Shown one piece after another: positions 18,617 through 27,650 of a stretch of 64,000 nt of DNA (positions are counted from its first letter, which is position 1; every line of letters begins with the position of its first letter). Where the stretch lies: the NCBI RefSeq assembly GCF_003148685.1, contig NZ_QGGR01000036.1, positions 24,243-88,242 on the forward strand, in the 5' to 3' direction. The position numbers were made by a program, and so were the translations under genes. The notes beneath the pieces were generated by a model that made no database searches, had not been told where the DNA came from, and saw only the letters and a list, made by a program, of their open reading frames with translations. Origin of the DNA: Actinoplanes xinjiangensis (GTDB taxonomy: Bacteria > Actinomycetota > Actinomycetes > Mycobacteriales > Micromonosporaceae).

Positions 18617-20707
18617 ATGGCCGAGACGCTCTACAAGGACACCACCTACACCGTCTCCCTGCTGGTCCAGTCGATCGGTCTCGGCAAGGTCGCCTTGCCG
18701 GACATTCAGCGGCCCTTCGTCTGGCAAGCCGCGAAAGTCCGAGCGCTGTTCGACTCAATGTACAAAGGCTTCCCGGTCGGCTACCTGCTGTTCTGGGAGA
18801 CCGGCGCCGACGCGGGCGCACGGCAGATCGGCGTCGACACCAAGGCCACCGTTCCCAACCACCTGATCGTGGACGGTCAACAGCGGCTGACCTCACTGTT
18901 CGCGGTGATGACCGGCGCGACCGTCCTCCGCGACGACTACTCACAGACCCGCATCCGCATCGCATTCCGGCCGTCGGACGCCACGTTCGCCGTCACCGAC
19001 GCCGCGATCGAGAAGGACCCCGAGTTCATCGCCGACATCAGCGCGCTGTGGCAGCAAGGTGGCAAACGAGCGACCACCAAGGCGTACCTGAAGGCGATCT
19101 CCTCCCGCAGACAGGTCGACGAGGCGGAAGAGGAGCAGCTCGAAGATGCCATCGACCGTCTTTACGACCTGCAGTACTACCCGTTCAAGGTCGTCGAGCT
19201 GGCCGCGACCGCGGACCAGGAGCAGGTCGCCGAGATCTTCGTACGGATCAACAGTGAGGGCGTCACGCTGATCCAGGCGGACTTCATCCTCACCCTGATG
19301 TCGGTCTTCTGGGAGAAGGGGCGGCGTGACCTGGAAGAGTTCTGCCGGGCCTGCCGCCTGCCCACGCTCACCGGTGCGTCCCCATTCAACTGGTACATCC
19401 AGCCGCAGCCGCCGCAACTGCTGCGGGCTACCGTCGCAGTGGCGTTCCGCCGCGCGGTCCTCAAGCACATGTACACGCTGCTACGCGGCCGAGACCTGGA
19501 CACTGGCAAGCCGTCTCCGGAGCAGCGCGACGCCCAGTTCGCACGGCTGGCAAAGGCGCAGGACCACGTCCTCGACCTGACGAACTGGCACGAATTCCTA
19601 CTGTGCCTAGAACGAGCCGGATTCCGCGGCAAGAAGATGATCTCCAGTGAGAACGCAATCGTCTTCTCGTACGCGCTGTGGTTGATCGGCCGGGTCGACT
19701 ACGCCGTGCCTGTTGCCCGGCTCCGCGAGGTCATCGCACGCTGGTTCTTCATGGCACACACGACATCGCGGTACTCCGGATCTTTCGAGACCCAGGTAGA
19801 GCGTGATCTCTCCGGCCTCGTCAACGTGGTCCACGGTGATGCCGACGGTTTCGTCGCCGTGCTCAGCAAGATCGTCGATGACACCCTCACCACGGACTTC
19901 TGGGAGATCACCCTGCCCAACGAGTTGTCCAGCTCCGCGTCGAAGTCGCCCGCCCTGCTCGCCTACATCGCGGCATTGAACATCGTCGACGCGGACGCGT
20001 TGCTGTCGACCGGCAAGGTGCGGGCCCGCCTCGACCCAGCGGTCACCGCGAAGAAGGGCATCGAGCGGCACCACCTGTTCCCCCGCGCCTACCTGCGTAA
20101 GCAGAAAGTCGCCGGCACGAAGCAGATCAACCAGATCGCGAACATGGCCCTCGTCGAGTGGCACGACAACATCGCCATCTCCGACCAGCCGCCATCGGTG
20201 TATTGGCCCGACCAAATCGCCAAGAAGGGGGTACGCAACGCCGACCTGGCCACCCAGGTCCGGTGGCACGCTCTGCCCGACGATTGGACCGAGCTGCCCT
20301 ACGACGAGTTCCTCGCACAACGCCGCAAGTTGATGGCAGACGTGGTCCGCACGGCCTTCGGGCGATTGTCCGACCAGCAGTACGCGCCGGTCTATCCGGC
20401 CGCCGGAGCCCCGACGGTCACCGCGGTCCCGGCCCGAAAGCAGTACGCGGTAGGTGTGAGCGATCTGCTCGATGCCGGGTCGCTCATTGCCGGTGCGGTT
20501 CTGATCAACCCGACTGACGACGTCGAAGCAATGGTCCTGACCGACGGCCGTATCGCCTTTGACGGCACCTTCTACGACTCGTTGTCCGGGGCCAGCGACG
20601 CCGCGCACGGCGGCAGCACCAACGGCTGGTCCTACTGGCTCGCCGACACGGCTACCGGCCTGCGAACCCTGGCCTCGCTGCGCGACGATCTCCTGGCATC
20701 CGGCTGA
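18617..20707 (+). CDS. GmrSD-like DUF262/DUF1524 restriction protein with C-terminal RAMA-like domain
   Basis: This 696-residue protein starts at an ATG six bases after GGAAGG. Residues about 10-130 form the DUF262 (GmrS, ParB/Srx-fold NTPase) domain with LPDIQRPFVW and the key DGQQR motif in IVDGQQRLTSLF. Residues about 470-540 contain a DUF1524 His-Me/HNH nuclease core (IERHHLFPRAYL, then NMALVEWHDNIAISDQPPS). The last 90 residues (VSDLLDAGSLIAGAVL...TFYDSLSGASDAA...NGWSYW) resemble RAMA/DUF4357 modules, proposed readers of modified DNA. GmrSD enzymes cleave modified phage DNA. It lies inside the DISARM locus but on the opposite strand, divergent from drmA. Confidence 0.85.
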   Translation: MAETLYKDTTYTVSLLVQSIGLGKVALPDIQRPFVWQAAKVRALFDSMYKGFPVGYLLFWETGADAGARQIGVDTKATVPNHLIVDGQQRLTSLFAVMTGATVLRDDYSQTRIRIAFRPSDATFAVTDAAIEKDPEFIADISALWQQGGKRATTKAYLKAISSRRQVDEAEEEQLEDAIDRLYDLQYYPFKVVELAATADQEQVAEIFVRINSEGVTLIQADFILTLMSVFWEKGRRDLEEFCRACRLPTLTGASPFNWYIQPQPPQLLRATVAVAFRRAVLKHMYTLLRGRDLDTGKPSPEQRDAQFARLAKAQDHVLDLTNWHEFLLCLERAGFRGKKMISSENAIVFSYALWLIGRVDYAVPVARLREVIARWFFMAHTTSRYSGSFETQVERDLSGLVNVVHGDADGFVAVLSKIVDDTLTTDFWEITLPNELSSSASKSPALLAYIAALNIVDADALLSTGKVRARLDPAVTAKKGIERHHLFPRAYLRKQKVAGTKQINQIANMALVEWHDNIAISDQPPSVYWPDQIAKKGVRNADLATQVRWHALPDDWTELPYDEFLAQRRKLMADVVRTAFGRLSDQQYAPVYPAAGAPTVTAVPARKQYAVGVSDLLDAGSLIAGAVLINPTDDVEAMVLTDGRIAFDGTFYDSLSGASDAAHGGSTNGWSYWLADTATGLRTLASLRDDLLASG

Positions 20708-20920
20708 GCAGCAAAGCGCGCGGCAAACTCAAGGCCGGTCGGCTTGGCTCGTGTCGGGCCGATTACTGTTAACGGTCTAACGAAAATCCGACCATCGGGG
20801 TTCTCGACATTCTTCTTCTGATCGTAGTTCACGCGCTTCATCAGGGATCTTTCGAGGCGCCCCGGGGCGCGGAGGCGCGGATGTAGTCCTCGCTCTGTTT
20901 CGCGCATGTCGAGTGCGCAC

Positions 20921-20950
20921 TTGGCGAGACTGGAGCGAACCGGCTAGCTT
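20921..20950 (+). promoter_or_regulatory. Possible promoter of the HsdM-HsdS-like gene
   Basis: TTGGCG at 20921 and TAGCTT at 20945 are 18 bp apart and end 43 bp before the ATG of the methyltransferase gene. The 286-bp gap before that gene (20708-20993) shows no other gene. The call is by eye only. Confidence 0.35.
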
Positions 20951-20993
20951 CCTGGTGTCGAGATCGGACGACAGGTGACCCGGGGAGTGCTAC

Positions 20994-23369
20994 ATGGACA
21001 GTCAGGACAGCATTGACGATCAGCTAGTCACCCGCTCCGAGATTGCCGGATTGGTCGGTCTCCGGCGACCCGCGATCACCAACTGGGAGAGCCGGCATCA
21101 CGACTTTCCGAAACCGGTTCGCGCGGGAGGGGAGGTGTACTTCCGGCGGGGCGAGATCCTTGCCTGGTTGGACAGCCGGCCGATTCCGCCCGGCACACTG
21201 AACCGAGATGAAGAGCCGGGCACGACGTACGCAGACCGCGCTCGTGGGAAGTTGTCCACGACCGACACTTCGACCGACCGCATAGGCGCGGCAGACGGAG
21301 ACCTCCTCGCCGGATCGCATCGTCCCGAGGATCTCCATGAGTTGCTGGGGCCCCTAGCTGGCAGAGTCCGCGGGACAGGGACATCGGCAGACTATCTGCA
21401 ACTACTGGCGTCATTGATGTTCCTTAAGGCCGCCGATCCCGACACCTGGTGGCGACTGGTGCACCGGATGCCAGGCAGCGGCGACGCCGACCGCGCCGCG
21501 CTGCTGTTGACCGCGATCGGCGAGACGGTCGACAAACGGCTGCGTGACTTCGGTCTGCTGCCAGGTATGAAGGCTGTGTTCGGTGGGCTGCAGCCTGCCT
21601 CGATCGAGGACCTGACGCGGGTCGTATACCTGTGTGGCCGACTGGGCCGCGCGGCTTTCCCGCTGCTGCTCGAGCGCTACGAAGCCGAGAGCAAATTGGG
21701 CAGCAACGAATTCTTCACCCCCGACGACGTCGCACAGGTCATGGCCGAGATCCTAATGACCGGTGCCGGTCCGGATCGGCGACTGTACGACCCGTACGCC
21801 CGCGGCGGTGAACTGCTCGTCGCTGTCGCCGGCCGGGCCGGGACTCTCGCCGAGGTGCAGGGCGACAGCCCGCACGCGCACACACTTCGGCTCGCCGGGA
21901 TGAGCCTGGTTGTGCACGGGCAGCGGGCCAAACTTCACCTGGTCACCGGCTCGCCCTGGCACACGCGGACCTGGCCGCGGCAGGCCGCCGACCTGATTAT
22001 CACGAATCCCCCCTTCAACGGGACGAGCACCCCGGGTGTGCAGAGAGTCGAGGAGGACTGGCCGTTCGGCCCGCCACCACCGGGAAACGACAACTTCGCT
22101 TGGCTCCAGCATGTCTTCGCATCGCTGGACGTGGGCGGCCGGGCCGCCCTCGTCATGCCCAACACCGCCGGCACGTCGGCGCATCAGCGGGAACGTGACA
22201 TCCGCCAGGCGCTGGTGGCGCAGGGGGCCGTCGAATGCGTCATCGCGCTCCCACCGAAGCTGTTCACCGGTACGCCCATCGCAGTGTCGGTGTGGATTCT
22301 GCGGAAGACGCCGAACCCCGATGACCAAGTCCTGCTGGTCAACGCGCATCGGTTGGGCACCATGGCCAAGGGGCGGCGCACCCTCTCAGCGGCCGACCGC
22401 GTCGCCATCACTCAGGCGTATGTGCGATTTCGTGAAGACCTCGAAGACGGCCAGCCGCATGCGGGAATCGACGGGCTCAGCATCGCTGTCGATGCCGCCC
22501 AGATCGACGGACCCGACTACTCCCTCAATCCGTTGGATCACCAGATCGCCCGAGACCGCCGCGCGACGGCGAGCTCTGCTATGGCCCTCGCCTCGGCGTC
22601 CATCGAGAACCTCGTCGACCGGGAAGGCGCTGCGCGAGCCGCCGAGACACAGGTGGAACAGATGGTGACACGCTTGCTCGCACCCGGACCTGCGGGCAAC
22701 GACCTCCCGTCCGGCTGGCGGCTGGTACGTCTGCGGGAGCTGTGCGACATCACGGCGGGGCCGTCCCACTCGCGGCTGCCACAAGAGCACCGTACGGACC
22801 AGGACGGTGTGGTCCTCGTGTTGCCGAAACACCTTGTTCACGGCGGAATCGATGCCGCCGGGGACATCAGGATCACCCATGAGCTGGCCCGCAGCCTGGA
22901 CAGGTTCCGAGTGGAGCCAGGCGACATCCTCTGCGCGCGTTCCGGGTCGACCGGGTCGTCGGCGCTGGTGACGTGGTCACAGGCCGGTTGGGTGTTCAGC
23001 ACCAACCTGCTGCGGTTGCGTCAGCTCGAAGCCGGCTCGATCGATTCGCTCTACCTACGCGGCTACCTGTCTCTGCCCGACGTGCAGGAGTGGATCAAGG
23101 GCCGCTCGGAGGCCACCGCGATCGCGTCCATCAGTGCCAGTTCCTTCGGCCAGCTGGAGGTTGTGCTGCCGCCATTGCCGACGCAGCGGCGCATCGGCCA
23201 GGCACTCCAGGCACTCGACGAGCAAGTCTCGGCCTATCGGGCGCTCGTGGCCGCCGCCGTCAACACCCGCGCCGTGCTGGCGGAGCACCTGTTGAGCGGG
23301 GCCTTGGACCTGCAGCCAGACTTGGGCACCATTTTCGCCGAAATTCTTCAGGAAAGGCGCTTGCCGTGA
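20994..23369 (+). CDS. HTH-N6 adenine methyltransferase-TRD fusion (Type I HsdM-HsdS-like)
   Basis: This 791-residue fusion contains an HTH (about 13-42, TRSEIAGLVGLRRPAITNWE), an HsdM helical domain (about 110-230), and an N6-MTase domain. The latter has FFTPDDVAQVM, motif I as DPYARGGELL (266-275, instead of the usual DPACGSGG) and motif IV NPPF (338-341). A single HsdS-type target recognition domain (about 565-780) ends in LPPLPTQRRIGQALQALDEQVSAY, the typical TRD coiled segment. No HsdR is present in the window. The TGA overlaps the GTG of a small membrane protein gene. Predicted role: site-specific DNA adenine methylation, perhaps as partner of the adjacent DUF262 nuclease. Confidence 0.8.
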   Translation: MDSQDSIDDQLVTRSEIAGLVGLRRPAITNWESRHHDFPKPVRAGGEVYFRRGEILAWLDSRPIPPGTLNRDEEPGTTYADRARGKLSTTDTSTDRIGAADGDLLAGSHRPEDLHELLGPLAGRVRGTGTSADYLQLLASLMFLKAADPDTWWRLVHRMPGSGDADRAALLLTAIGETVDKRLRDFGLLPGMKAVFGGLQPASIEDLTRVVYLCGRLGRAAFPLLLERYEAESKLGSNEFFTPDDVAQVMAEILMTGAGPDRRLYDPYARGGELLVAVAGRAGTLAEVQGDSPHAHTLRLAGMSLVVHGQRAKLHLVTGSPWHTRTWPRQAADLIITNPPFNGTSTPGVQRVEEDWPFGPPPPGNDNFAWLQHVFASLDVGGRAALVMPNTAGTSAHQRERDIRQALVAQGAVECVIALPPKLFTGTPIAVSVWILRKTPNPDDQVLLVNAHRLGTMAKGRRTLSAADRVAITQAYVRFREDLEDGQPHAGIDGLSIAVDAAQIDGPDYSLNPLDHQIARDRRATASSAMALASASIENLVDREGAARAAETQVEQMVTRLLAPGPAGNDLPSGWRLVRLRELCDITAGPSHSRLPQEHRTDQDGVVLVLPKHLVHGGIDAAGDIRITHELARSLDRFRVEPGDILCARSGSTGSSALVTWSQAGWVFSTNLLRLRQLEAGSIDSLYLRGYLSLPDVQEWIKGRSEATAIASISASSFGQLEVVLPPLPTQRRIGQALQALDEQVSAYRALVAAAVNTRAVLAEHLLSGALDLQPDLGTIFAEILQERRLP

Positions 23370-23569
23370 ACAACCGCACTACCCCTCCGCCGAATCTCCC
23401 TTGGCTGCTCGCGGCGTTCCTGCTGGCCGTCGTCGTCGCGCTGGTGGCGAGCATCCTCAAGGCCAGCACGGGAGTCGGACCCGCCGACGCCGCGTTAACC
23501 GGCGGCGCCGCGTTCGCGACGACGATCGGCCTATGCCTGACGGCGCTCGTCGCCCGGAAACTCTTGTGA
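23366..23569 (+). CDS. Small two-helix membrane protein coupled to the methyltransferase
   Basis: The GTG at 23366 overlaps the upstream TGA as GTGA and gives 67 residues. Two hydrophobic segments are clear: about 14-33 (WLLAAFLLAVVVALVASILK) and about 45-62 (AAFATTIGLCLTALVA), separated by a short polar loop. I recognise no family. The overlap, with AGGAAAGG placed 6-9 bases upstream, makes translation plausible. It converges with drmMI, whose stop is 22 bp away. Confidence 0.6.
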   Translation: MNNRTTPPPNLPWLLAAFLLAVVVALVASILKASTGVGPADAALTGGAAFATTIGLCLTALVARKLL

Positions 23570-23590
23570 ATCGCAGCCACGGCGAATGAG

Positions 23591-26500
23591 TCAGAAGAGG
23601 GCATCAGGCATGGGGAAGAGGCCGTCGTCGAAGACTGTCGTTGTGGTGGGCGCGCTCTTAGCCGACGGGTTACGGCGGACAGGCGGAGAATTCTTCGGCT
23701 TGACGGCCCGTACGGCGGTACGTCCGGCGGCCAATTCCTCGGCATGCCGCTGGTGGTTAAGTTCGAGCAGCCGGTCGAGGACCTCCACCTGCACCGCCGG
23801 ATCGATGGTGAATCTGCGCCCCTGCCGCGTGTCGTGAAACCCATGTCCGAGAACCAGATCGCTCCAGCCATACGCCTCGGTCACTGCTTCGTCTATCTCG
23901 CCGTGGATCTCCCGAAGACGCCGCACGTCGGCCGATGTCGTGCCCTCATCGTGCACTAGGTTGTAGAGCTTCGTCAGCCCCAAATCTCGCCCCAACATTA
24001 CGGACCGCCGATATGTGTCCAGTTCTCGTCCAACAGTATTCATCCGAGGGGTCAAATCCGGCTGCGCGAACGTCTCGAACCCATCTGACGGCGTGTACCG
24101 GGCATCTGTTCGTAAACTGGACTCGCCCTTCGTTGTCCACCAGATGAAGTGCATATTGCTTGACAGCAACGCAAGGTCGGCGGTGTCATTTTTAGCGAAT
24201 ACTACGAGCGCCTCACTAAGCACTTGATCAGCAGGAACGAGCAGTGGAAGGCCAACCCTGCTGTGTCGGGCAATCGCAATTACCCGGTCCATCCCGCTGA
24301 TTGCTTTCAATAAGTCGCTTCTGCGGCGCCAATAAATCCACCACCTATCCATCAGCCCGGCGTAGCTTTGCGGGTTCTTTTGTTGACAATCAGGCTTCAC
24401 TCTTTCTTCAGCAATCGCAAATACGTCGCTATACGTCCTTGCTTTTTCAATTGGCCAGTCATGGAAATTGATTATCCAGCGACTTCCATATCCGTCGCGC
24501 CTGGAGTTCAAATCGTCGGCGTTGATATAAGGATAGAGCACATCCCCATTCCGGGAATCCTTGGCAATGAGCGCCGATGCCTCCTCTTCGCTCACCACAT
24601 AGCCCATTGACCCAGGCTCGACTCCTTTAAATGATAGCTTGAAATTTTCTTTTAGACGCTTGGGATTTCCAGCCACTCTTGAGCGGGGCAGTAACGATGG
24701 CGTGATCTCAAAAACGTCCTGGCCGTCGAGATTTGACCTTTCGCCGCGATCTTTGTGTCCAATCCAGATTAGGGAGACTTCTAAAGACGCCTTTCCTGGC
24801 CAGCGCTGTGATTTGGTGGCTCTATAGACTTGCCACCCTAAAGCGGCCGCTCGATCCAGGCCAACCTCTTTGGTATCCCCCTGAGCAATCGTATTTGTGG
24901 CAATCATTCCTACGCGGCCGCTACTAACGGCGAGATTACGGAGAAGAAAGTAAGCGCATAGGTCAGCACGTCCACCGGCCGTGCGACCCTCTGCGATGAC
25001 TTGTTGTATGTAAGTCAGCAAGTCTTTTCCAAGGCGCCCACTGATCATGGTGCCTCCTGAGAAGGGTGGGTTTCCCACGATGGCGTCGAAGCCGCCGCGG
25101 TTGACGACCTCGGGGAACTCCAGCGGCCAGTGCAAAGGGCGGATCGACTCCGGTCGGCCCCCACGCAGCCACTCATTGACGGTGGCACGCACTCGCTGCT
25201 CCAGCGCAGGGTCGGCGGCGTCGGAAAGGACCGTGTAGACGTCGTCGCCAATCCTGGTCAGTCGGTCTTCAAGATTTTCTCCATGGTCCTCTGGGCCCCG
25301 AGGGCGGTGCTGGCCGCCTACTGATACGGAAAGGGCCGCACCAACGACAGCATCGGCGGCGAGACGCAGGCCGCGGCCGATGGTTTGGGCTTGGGCCAGC
25401 CGGTTGGCCTTATCAGCGGCATCGCGGGCGTCCTCGACGACAGAGGATTCGATGGACTCGCGCAATTCGGTGATTTCACCGAGGAGTTCATGGAGACGTT
25501 CGCTGACCGGGGCGAATGCCCGGTTGTTGAGCCACCTGCCTTGCATCGGGTCGAGGTGGAAGGCAGCGAGTTGCTCGGCGGAGGTGAGGCCAACCAGGGA
25601 GTCGCCGCAGCGTAGGGCGTGGTCAAGGAAGCCGAACGGCTTGTCCTTCGCCAGGGTGATCAGCCACAACGACAACTTTGCGAGTTCGACGGCCATGTCG
25701 TCGCGGTCCACGCCATAAAGGCAGCGGGCGGCCACCATCCGCTGGGCGGCGAGCAGCAGGTCGTCGCGATTGCCTTCGGCGCCGGCGAGCGCGGCGGCTT
25801 CGACGGGGATGCCGTCGCGTTCCCAGGCGCGGACCAGCACGTCTGCGAGGTATCGGCAGGCGGAAACGAGGAACGCCCCGGAACCCATCGCCGGATCGAG
25901 CACCTTGAGTTTGAGGATCTCCGCAGCGGACTTGGCCCGGCTCACCCCAGCGGCTTCCCTGGCGAAAAGGAGCGGAGCGAGGGTGTGCTGCACGACTTCC
26001 TCGGCCAGTGCTTTGGGGGTGTAGTGGGTACCGGTCGCCCGCCGGTCGCCGACTTGGGTGAACAGCACCGAGCCAGCCGGAAAGACGGTAGGTGCGTCGC
26101 GCAGGTCGGTGCGAAGCAGGCCCCAATGCGGGCGGATCCGCGCGCTCAGGTCGGCGTCGTTGTCGCAGGCTGCGTGCAGCGCGGCGAGTTGAGGCTGGCT
26201 GGGTGTGGCGGCGAGCGCTTTGCTGAGTTGGCGCGCGGTCAGCCCACAGCGCTCGATCAGCCAGGCCCGGAAGGCGTCGTCGCCTCGCCCCGCCGCGCTT
26301 TCGAGGTCATTCAGTGAGACCTCGGGTTCCTTGTTGCCAATCAAGCCGACGTGCGGGGCGTCCACCTTGATACAGGAGAATTCCAGCAAGCCTTCGTAGA
26401 CGTGGCCGATCTGCTCGACGTCGAGGCTGGAATAGCTGAGCCTCTCGGCCGCCCGGCCCCGGTGGCGCAGGATCAGCAGGGCATCGAGGATCTGGTAGAC

Positions 26501-27650
26501 CACCCTGTCAGTGACCGCGGCGTCCGTCAGCCAGGGGAAGCGACCGGGATTCAGCAGGGAGCCTCCATAGGCGGGGATCCACAGGTCGGGGTGTTCGCAG
26601 CCGCCGTGCACAGCAGCGAAAAGTGCCAGCAGACGAGGCCAGGCGGCGGTGCGTCGGTCGGTGACTTCGTCGCCGTGCAGGGCGCGTACCGCGCCGAGCT
26701 CGTCGTAGAGAGTGGAGGCGGCGTACGCCTGGGCGTAGAGCGGGTCGGCAACCGGGAGGAGTTTCTGCTCCTCGGCGTACAGCAGGAAGACCAGGCGCAT
26801 CAGTACGGTGAGTGAGCCGCGGTAGATTTCCCGCTCGCTGACGTCGCGCAGCAGCGCCCCGCCGGCCTCACGGTCAAGGCGGGCCAGCTCTGCGACGAAG
26901 AGTTCGACGGCCTGGCGGACCTGTGCGCCAAGGGTGTTGGTGACCTGGGTGAGGGCGTCGGCGCTCCGGGCGAAGAGCCCGGCCAGGCTGGTCGAGGGCC
27001 GGTCGTCGACGCCGACCGGGGGTGCCAGCACGCGCGGGGCTGCGAGCAGGGTGGCGAAAGCGCGCAGCAGCGACTGCTCTTCGAGCCACAGGTCGGCGTC
27101 GAAGGTGGCGTAGCCGGGGGCGTCGCCGCTTGCATGAACCAGCACCCATAGCCGACCGTCGGTGAGCAGGGCAAGCGGCGTACCGGCGTCGCGGCACAGT
27201 GCGGCAGCTTGTTCGGACAGCGCTGGTTGGTTGCCGCGGGCGCTGGTCAGCGGGGTGCCGAGGTTGCGACGGTAAACGTGCATCCTGGCTGCTCGACCGC
27301 CGCCTGGTTCTGGGCCGTACAGAATGTGGTCTGGACGGAATGTTCCGGCCAGTTCAGGAGGAAGGGTGGACCCGTCGGTCCGCGCTCGAAGGAAAGCGCA
27401 GCAGTTCGCCCAGGACCAATTCGAACCAACCGGGGCCGAGCAGGTCTGGGGCATCCTGCAGCTCGGCCCAGGCACGCCTGATCCGGTCCCGGACGGTATC
27501 GGGCACGGTGTCGAGCCCATGTGGTAGTGCTTCGGTGAGCGCCGGCAGGGTGAGGAACGGCCCTTCCGGGCGCAGCAGCCCAAGCCATTCGGCGTGTTGC
27601 TCGGCAGCGCTCGGGGTGTACGGCCGTGGCGGCCGCTTGGTGGTGGTCAT
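23591..27650 (-). CDS. drmMI: DISARM class 1 adenine methyltransferase DrmMI, split by an apparent frameshift
   Basis: The gene starts at the ATG at 27650-27648, overlapping the drmD TGA (ATGA). That frame reads as a normal DrmMI N terminus (GPFLTLPALTEALPHGLD, then GPGWFELVLGELLRF) but stops at 27354-27356. The rest of the protein continues in the +1 frame to 23591, starting near RTDGSTLPPELAG, so an indel lies at about 27360-27430. The body has MTase motif I LDPAMGSGAFLVSA and motif IV DAIVGNPPFSGG. The stretch encoding the part after motif IV (about 23900-25000) is clearly AT-richer than its surroundings and probably holds the target recognition domain. DrmMI methylates DNA for self/non-self marking. 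Whether it is still made here is uncertain. Confidence 0.85.

Noticed and set aside
20994..23369. Complete Type I restriction-modification system
   Set aside because: No HsdR gene in the window; the neighbouring nuclease is of the DUF262/DUF1524 type.
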